Source: Lachnospiraceae bacterium (GTDB taxonomy: Bacteria; Bacillota; Clostridia; Lachnospirales; Lachnospiraceae). Taken from it: a DNA stretch of 46,305 nt. The stretch covers positions 1 to 46,305 of the forward strand of contig VSNG01000030.1 in assembly GCA_009774175.1 (NCBI GenBank). Reading direction: 5' to 3'. The notes beneath the pieces are model-generated. The model did no database searches, was not told the origin of the DNA, and saw only the letters and a program-made list of their open reading frames with translations. Below are positions 42,030 to 46,305 of the stretch, piece after piece (the stretch's first letter is position 1; every line of letters starts with the position of its first letter). The position numbers and the translations under genes were made by a program.

Positions 42030-42210
42030 TAAATAATCATTAAAAGAAGAATATCAGACTTATATCTTCACTTGCTGAAAATATGAAGTAATGAAACGAC
42101 GGAGAATGGCAGTTTATAGAGTATCATGCCCCGGCATTTTTTCATGTTATATTTTTGTCACTTTTTATGATTAATGATTTTCCATATCTAAAAAAATCAA
42201 TGCCTTGCTA

Positions 42211-42239
42211 TTGACATTCGACTGAAAAAGTAATATACT
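42211..42239 (+). promoter_or_regulatory. Promoter of the MarR-MATE unit
   Basis: TTGACA (42211-42216), 17 bases, TATACT (42234-42239), followed by AAAGGAGGG and the MarR start at 42265. It is close to consensus, and so a natural target for repression by the MarR protein. Confidence 0.85.
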
Positions 42240-42264
42240 GACTGTCGGAAAGGAGGGTAAATAA

Positions 42265-42690
42265 ATGGAGAATAATTCTTCATGTAGTATTCTTTTGAAA
42301 CAGATACATGACGTACAGAAAAAAAATATTGATAACACATTACGGAATTTAGATTTAACCTTTTCACAAATCAATGTTTTACGAGCTTTGGTTCATTCAA
42401 CCGATAAGCAGATGTCCTTAAAAGAGCTAGAAAAAATACTTCATGTTGCACAATCCACTACTGCACGGATTGTCACTAAAATGGAAGGCAAAGGGTTGAT
42501 AGACAGTTTCAGTGATGTGTCTGACAAACGCATAAAATATATCCGTTTAACGCAATATGGAGAACAGTATAGCAACAATGCGAAGCGAAAACTTGAAGAA
42601 GAAGAAACACGTTTACTGTCATCACTTACCGAAACGGAAAAAATAGTCTTTGTCAGCCTGCTCCAAAAAATTGCCAGTAACTTATCATAA
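42265..42690 (+). CDS. MarR-family regulator
   Basis: A 141-residue winged-helix protein. DNA-binding helices are in MSLKELEKILHVAQSTTARI, followed by VTKMEGKGLIDSFSDVSDKR and the wing KRIKYIRLTQYGE. It has a good ribosome site (AAAGGAGGG) and promoter. It lies directly before a MATE pump on the same strand; MarR repressors commonly control such pumps and themselves. A hairpin between the two genes may attenuate or process the transcript. The AT-rich composition and neighbours suggest it is cargo of a mobile element. Confidence 0.92.
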   Translation: MENNSSCSILLKQIHDVQKKNIDNTLRNLDLTFSQINVLRALVHSTDKQMSLKELEKILHVAQSTTARIVTKMEGKGLIDSFSDVSDKRIKYIRLTQYGEQYSNNAKRKLEEEETRLLSSLTETEKIVFVSLLQKIASNLS

Positions 42691-42716
42691 ATACTCGTTT
42701 CCATGAACGAGTATTT
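42689..42716 (+). terminator. Hairpin between MarR and MATE genes
   Basis: The 11-base stem AAATACTCGTT (42689-42699) pairs with 42706-42716, followed by TATTTACC. The weak T tract suggests partial termination or attenuation rather than a full stop. Confidence 0.6.
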
Positions 42717-42776
42717 TATTTACCAAACAATATAGCAAGCTATCAATGTCTTGCTTTTTATTTTACGGAGGTAACT

Positions 42777-44126
42777 ATGAAAGAAGAGAACAAGTTAGAA
42801 ATTTATAACGCTATGCCTGTATCGCAGGCTGTTGTGAGAAATGCTATTCCAGCTATGGCGGCAATGCTTATGACACTGATTTACAATTTAGCTGATACAT
42901 TTTTTATCGGTCAGACACATAATGCTTTTCAGCTTGCCGCCGTATCGCTTGCAAGCCCCGTCTTTCTAATATTCATGTCTGTCGGCATGATTTTTGGTAT
43001 CGGCGGAACATCTGCTATTTCAAGGGCTATGGGAGAGGGACGGAAAGACCATGCAAAAAAAATATCTTCTTTCTGTATGTGGTCATGTGTCGTTGTAGGA
43101 ATTATTATGTCCTGCCTGTCGTTGCTCTTTATGGATAACATTCTCGCGTCAGTCGGGGCGAGTGCAGACACATGGGACTTTGCAAAAGACTATCTGACGA
43201 TTGTTTCTTTTGGCGGTGTGTTTGTGCTGATTTCAAATTGTTTTTCAAATATTCTGCGTGCAGAGGGACAGGCAGCAAAAGCTATGCTTGGTCAGATTAT
43301 CGGAAATCTGCTGAATGTTATTTTAGACCCCATTATGATTTTGGGATTTGGTTGGGATATTAAGGGTGCTGCTATTGCGACCTTGATTGGTAATTTCGCT
43401 GCTGCTCTATACTACGTTTTATACTTTATGAAAGGTAAATCATCACTTAGTATTCACATAAAAGATTTTAGTTATAAAGATAAAATATGCAGCAGCGTCC
43501 TTTCTATTGGTATTCCCGCTTCTCTTGCTTCCCTTTTAATGAGCGTTTCTCAAATTATTTTAAACGGGATAATGGCAGGATATGGAGATATGGCAGTTGC
43601 AGGAGCTGGTGTTGCTATGAAAGTCACGATGATTTCTGGAATGCTAACGATTGGTATAGGACAGGGCGTACAGCCATTGCTAGGTTTCTGTGTTGGTGCA
43701 AAAAAATGGGAACGCTATAATAAACTCATAAAATTTTCACTCTTTTTCGCCTTTGCGGTCAGCTTTGTAATGACTGTTTTATGTTATCTGTTTACAAATC
43801 AAATTGTAAGTGCTTTTATAACTGATGTAAACACATTTGATTATGCCGTAAGTTTTTCAAGGATTTTGCTCACAACCAGTATCTTTTTTGGAATATTCTA
43901 TGTGCTGACAAATACAATACAGGCAATGGGAGCCGTCATTCCTGCTCTGATTATCAATCTGAGCAGACAGGGAATTATTTATATACCTGCACTGTATATT
44001 TTAAACATATTCTCAAACGCAAGCGTTCTTATGTTTGCACAGCCTATTGCAGATATTCTTTCGATTGTTCTTGCCGCTGTTTTGTATGTCAACGCATATA
44101 AAAAACTAAGCAGACAAAAAATCTGA
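42777..44126 (+). CDS. MATE-family efflux pump
   Basis: A 449-residue protein with about 12 helices. The N-terminal AIPAMAAMLMTLIYNLADTF, FIGQTHNAFQLAAVSLA is typical of Clostridia MATE proteins of the NorM/DinF group, and the second half repeats the first (GIPASLASLLMSVSQIILNG). GGAGGTAACT precedes the ATG. It is only distantly similar to the MATE at 27300-28664 and differs in codon use. It is probably part of a resistance-type cargo operon with the MarR gene before it and the kinase-like gene after it. Confidence 0.94.
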   Translation: MKEENKLEIYNAMPVSQAVVRNAIPAMAAMLMTLIYNLADTFFIGQTHNAFQLAAVSLASPVFLIFMSVGMIFGIGGTSAISRAMGEGRKDHAKKISSFCMWSCVVVGIIMSCLSLLFMDNILASVGASADTWDFAKDYLTIVSFGGVFVLISNCFSNILRAEGQAAKAMLGQIIGNLLNVILDPIMILGFGWDIKGAAIATLIGNFAAALYYVLYFMKGKSSLSIHIKDFSYKDKICSSVLSIGIPASLASLLMSVSQIILNGIMAGYGDMAVAGAGVAMKVTMISGMLTIGIGQGVQPLLGFCVGAKKWERYNKLIKFSLFFAFAVSFVMTVLCYLFTNQIVSAFITDVNTFDYAVSFSRILLTTSIFFGIFYVLTNTIQAMGAVIPALIINLSRQGIIYIPALYILNIFSNASVLMFAQPIADILSIVLAAVLYVNAYKKLSRQKI

Positions 44127-44208
44127 TTATTAAATGGATAATGATATTATAGTACTTTTATCATAGAGAAACAGCGTATTGTATTCAAAGAAAATGGAGG
44201 GAAAGAAA

Positions 44209-44829
44209 ATGATTATAACAATCAGCAGAGAATTTGGCAGTGGTGGACGTGAGTTAGGGAAAAGGCTTTCAGACGCTTTCAATATTCCTTACTATGACAA
44301 AGAAATTATCGCTTTAATTGCAAAGGAAAACGGGTTTGATGAAAATTATGTAGCCCATATATCGGAAAGGAAAATACAAGCGGCATATCCTTTAACGATA
44401 GGACACCAATTCGCAACAACAGTAAACCATGTAACGGAACAGACGGTCAAGATTGCGGTTGAGCAACACAGAATAATTGAGCAGTTCGCAGCACAGGGAA
44501 GCTGCATTATTGTTGGCAGATGTGCAGATGTAATCTTAGAAAAATATTTTCCATTCAACATTTTTGTATATGCAGACAAGGAAGCCAAACTTCAACGCTG
44601 TAAAGAATATGCGTCTGCCGATGAAAAGCTAAGCAGCACAGAGCTTGTGCGGAAAATGCATGAGATAGATAAAAACAGGACGGCATACAGAAACTTTTTG
44701 ACTGATACAAAATGGGGCGAAAAGGAAAACTATCATTTATGTGTCAACACAACAGGCGTTAAAATAAAACAGATTGCTCCAAATATAGCAGCATATATTG
44801 ACGAATGGTTTAAGCAGGCACAAACATAA
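44209..44829 (+). CDS. Cytidylate-kinase-like protein
   Basis: 206 residues from ATG 44209 (GGAGGG 7 bases upstream). The N terminus MIITISREFGSGGRELGKRL contains the P-loop variant of the cytidylate kinase-like family, followed by IPYYDKEIIALIAKENGFDE. IIVGRCADVIL and VYADKEAKLQR are also typical. These proteins are common cargo in Clostridia elements and differ from housekeeping Cmk, and their substrate is not established. It follows the MATE gene in the same direction. Confidence 0.88.
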   Translation: MIITISREFGSGGRELGKRLSDAFNIPYYDKEIIALIAKENGFDENYVAHISERKIQAAYPLTIGHQFATTVNHVTEQTVKIAVEQHRIIEQFAAQGSCIIVGRCADVILEKYFPFNIFVYADKEAKLQRCKEYASADEKLSSTELVRKMHEIDKNRTAYRNFLTDTKWGEKENYHLCVNTTGVKIKQIAPNIAAYIDEWFKQAQT

Positions 44830-44878
44830 GCAACCAATCGCACAATTCAAGAAATAAAGAACTTTAGGAGATGTCGGC

Positions 44879-45307
44879 ATGGGGAAATTACTGCTGCTGA
44901 CACTTAACGGACAGGAAGAAAAAGCGATTGACAAAATCGTTTCGGCATTAGCCGACTGCATACAGCTTGAAGCCATACAGACTGTACCTAGCCCCGTGTT
45001 ATCTTTTCCGGGACTAGAAATAATGCATTTCCAACGCCGGGTAATTCAAGACGGGAAAGAAGTCAGCCTTACCCGTCTTGAATACAGTACCCTTATATTC
45101 CTTGCTTCCAATCCCGGCATTGTCCTCACACGGTCACAGATATTTGAAGCCGTCTGGAACATGGATAGCGATAGCTGCCATTCGAGTGTTGGAAATGTGA
45201 TTTGCAATCTGCGGAAAAAGATAGAGCCAGACAGCAAGAACCCGACTTACATCAAAACCGTGTTAGGTGTCGGCTACAAATTTGACATGAGAAACGCCGG
45301 GGAATAA
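44879..45307 (+). CDS. OmpR/PhoB-type winged-helix protein without receiver domain
   Basis: A 142-residue protein. Residues about 45-138 are a Trans_reg_C winged helix: VSLTRLEYSTLIFLASNPGI, VLTRSQIFEAVWNMDSDSCH, SSVGNVICNLRKKIEPDSKN, YIKTVLGVGYKF. The first ~40 residues are not a receiver domain, so activity is not controlled by phosphorylation in the usual way. AGGAG lies 8 bases before the ATG at 44879. It follows the kinase-like gene and is the last + gene before an inward-facing mobilisation region. Such solitary domains are frequent in conjugative elements of gut Clostridia. Confidence 0.9.
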   Translation: MGKLLLLTLNGQEEKAIDKIVSALADCIQLEAIQTVPSPVLSFPGLEIMHFQRRVIQDGKEVSLTRLEYSTLIFLASNPGIVLTRSQIFEAVWNMDSDSCHSSVGNVICNLRKKIEPDSKNPTYIKTVLGVGYKFDMRNAGE

Positions 45308-45340
45308 CTTTCTATTACTGTCAATCCCCGGCACTTTTTA
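45296..45340 (+). terminator. Intrinsic terminator after the winged-helix gene
   Basis: GCCGGGGA (45296-45303) pairs with TCCCCGGC (45325-45332), followed by ACTTTTTAT. The left arm lies in the last codons of the gene. Confidence 0.8.
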
Positions 45341-45661
45341 TCTCTCCAATGCCCTCTCTATCTGCTGTTTCTGCCCTTTCAAATCGTTTTGTTCTTCATA
45401 CAGATTATTACGCTCTTTGCAGAGTTCTTTCATGCGCTCCAACTGCGCCCTCACTCCCTCCCGGCAATCCGGCTCTATCTTCTTATATTCCCCGGTCAGA
45501 TTGCGGATTGTATTATTGTTCTCTTTTATCTGCTCCGAAAGGCATACCCAATCTATTAGATTTTGCACTTCCTTATCCGTTTCGTAAAGGTCTGTATCTG
45601 CCACGATTTTAGCGCACAACCGTATCATAACTTTCTTTTCCATATCGGTCATATCTATCAA
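45338..45661 (-). CDS. Coiled-coil protein of the mobile element
   Basis: A 107-residue, highly charged helical protein (MIDMTDMEKKVMIRLCAKIV; later YKKIEPDCREGVRAQLERMK, ELCKERNNLYEEQNDLKGQK) with a long predicted coiled coil in the second half. No family is recognised. It follows the relaxase-tail-like gene on the same strand with a 10-base gap, and AAAGGGGG precedes the ATG at 45661. Similar small charged proteins sit beside mobilisation genes in Clostridia elements. Confidence 0.75.
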   Translation of the reverse strand: MIDMTDMEKKVMIRLCAKIVADTDLYETDKEVQNLIDWVCLSEQIKENNNTIRNLTGEYKKIEPDCREGVRAQLERMKELCKERNNLYEEQNDLKGQKQQIERALER

Positions 45662-45671
45662 TCCCCCTTTC

Positions 45672-45914
45672 CTATCGGCTCATTTCAAAGGCACGTTTCG
45701 GGCGTTTAATTGCCCTTTCTGCCTGCTCTAACGCCTTTGACCGTTCCACTATCGACCGCACCTGTTCCCTGCCTAAATGACGCTCCAAACGCCCCAAATC
45801 AGACACTTTTTCCTGCAATCGGTCTATGGTGTCGCTCTGTTCCATAACTTTATCTGTAAGGCGGCTAATCTGTTTCTGTTGTCTATTGTACCCATTCCGT
45901 TTCCTGACAGGCAA
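45672..45914 (-). CDS. Coiled-coil tail, probably relaxase C terminus
   Basis: The frame is open from 46031 to the stop at 45672; TTG 45914 is only one possible start. Upstream codons encode a Pro/Arg/Lys-rich stretch (DRPDRDKPPRLPQKERAPRK), then the coiled-coil segment QISRLTDKVMEQSDTIDRLQ and RLERHLGREQVRSIVERSKA, ending KRPKRAFEMSR. The basic linker plus coiled coil resembles C termini of MobA/MobL-type relaxases. A stop at 46032-46034 separates it from anything further upstream, so it may be a broken end or a small separate protein. Confidence 0.5.
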   Translation of the reverse strand: MPVRKRNGYNRQQKQISRLTDKVMEQSDTIDRLQEKVSDLGRLERHLGREQVRSIVERSKALEQAERAIKRPKRAFEMSR

Positions 45915-46047
45915 CCCTGCTCGGCACTGTACCGTCCCCTTACGGGGCGCTCGTTCCTTTTGCGGAAGTCTTGGCGGTTTATCTCGGTCTGGACGGTCAT
46001 TCAGTTGTTCCGATCGATCGTTAAGCCAAGTTTACCGCAAGTCAGGA

Positions 46048-46249
46048 CTACCGGCTTAGCCGGTAGCCTGCTCTGCCCCTATAAGGGGCTATTACCTGCT
46101 TGCGCCCGGAAGGCGCACTGATGGTCTGCCAACTGCACCACATTCTCAGCTGCCCCCTTCAGGGGCTCTTTCAGTGCTTCCTTCTACCGGCGCAGCCCCA
46201 TAAGGGGCTTGCTGGTTTGCTTTGATTCCCTACTGCCACTCCAAGTGGC
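46048..46249. repeat. Cluster of short GC-rich hairpins
   Basis: Successive small stem-loops occur at 46048-46066 (CTACCGGC-TTA-GCCGGTAG), 46075-46089 (GCCCCT-ATA-AGGGGC), 46101-46117, 46152-46166 (GCCCC/GGGGC), 46194-46209 (AGCCCC-ATAA-GGGGCT) and 46235-46249 (GCCACT-CCA-AGTGGC). Two more lie just outside (about 45936-45947 and 46277-46290). Stems are 4-8 bases, loops mostly 2-5. The stretch holds no supported gene. Confidence 0.75.
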
Positions 46250-46305
46250 TTATTTCTTGTTTTTCTTTACCGGCTCACCCGTAAACGGGTCAATATACTC
46301 TACTA
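46250..46305 (-). CDS. Partial CDS at the window edge, 3' end only
   Basis: The last 17 codons and the stop of a - strand gene entering from the right edge: VEYIDPFTGEPVKKNKK. Short basic endings of this kind are found on proteins of conjugative elements, but the piece is too short to assign. Confidence 0.5.
   Translation of the reverse strand, partial: VEYIDPFTGEPVKKNKK

Noticed and set aside
46048..46249. CRISPR array
   Set aside because: The palindromes are short, different from each other and irregularly spaced; there is no repeated unit of 25-40 bases and no cas gene.

Overview
The window looks like a chromosome segment of a Gram-positive, gut-type Clostridia, most likely a Lachnospiraceae. 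Supporting signs are strong AGGAGG ribosome sites, -35/-10 boxes with 17-base spacing, tandem methyl-accepting chemotaxis proteins, an AmmeMemoRadiSam pair, XRE, MerR and TetR regulators, and an accessory segment resembling an integrative conjugative element (ICE) at the right end. No rRNA, tRNA or CRISPR was seen. The family assignment is an inference from style, not from a marker gene.

Left part (1-5100). A secreted four-repeat protein is followed by a two-gene unit: a secreted Ser/Gly-rich protein and a GT-C-like membrane protein. Next is a small regulatory locus: an XRE regulator with a C-terminal helical domain (4091-4564), a convergent short XRE protein (4569-4808), and a 62-residue ORF (4897-5085) that resembles only the C-terminal domain of the first regulator. 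The arrangement recalls SinR/SinI of Bacillus.

Surface polysaccharide region (5154-24996). A GT4-like gene on + faces an eleven-gene operon on - (20588 down to 6157). In order of transcription the operon encodes a radical SAM protein, a COG5610-like HAD protein, a GT52/polysialyltransferase-like enzyme, a KdsB-like CMP-sugar synthetase, a pyruvate-aldolase-type protein with a second Rossmann-like domain, an acyltransferase-3 protein, a Wzm-like permease, a Wzt-like ATPase and three GT2 glycosyltransferases. Aldolase, CMP-transferase and sialyltransferase-like enzyme together suggest that a 3-deoxy-2-ulosonic acid is made, activated and transferred, and that the finished glycan leaves through the ABC exporter. 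A second operon (24906 to 21001) encodes a polytopic membrane protein, an SH3-domain protein and a second HAD-like protein. Both operons start from promoters whose -35 box lies inside the same palindrome, TGCTATTTTCAATAGCA. Half-sites of that palindrome lie in front of the XRE gene, so one regulon is likely. Two G10 tracts lie in early codons of two genes of the main operon and could act as phase-variation switches.

Middle (25076-35528). Present are a Nudix hydrolase, a Cache-type chemoreceptor, a MATE pump with a divergent MerR regulator and a typical 19-base-spacer promoter, an AmmeMemoRadiSam pair whose A/B gene is frameshifted at a G7 tract, and an orphan sugar-type binding lipoprotein in tandem with a chemoreceptor.

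Decayed zone (35708-38750). Remnants of a flavodoxin, an aldo/keto reductase-ferredoxin, an alpha/beta hydrolase and another aldo/keto reductase flank one intact aldo/keto reductase; a TetR gene follows.

Right end (39775-46305). This is AT-richer accessory DNA: gene scraps, a ParA-like ATPase with a 49-residue basic protein and strong palindromes, then MarR, MATE and cytidylate-kinase-like genes, an OmpR-type winged-helix protein without receiver, and a relaxase-tail-like region bearing a cluster of short GC hairpins.
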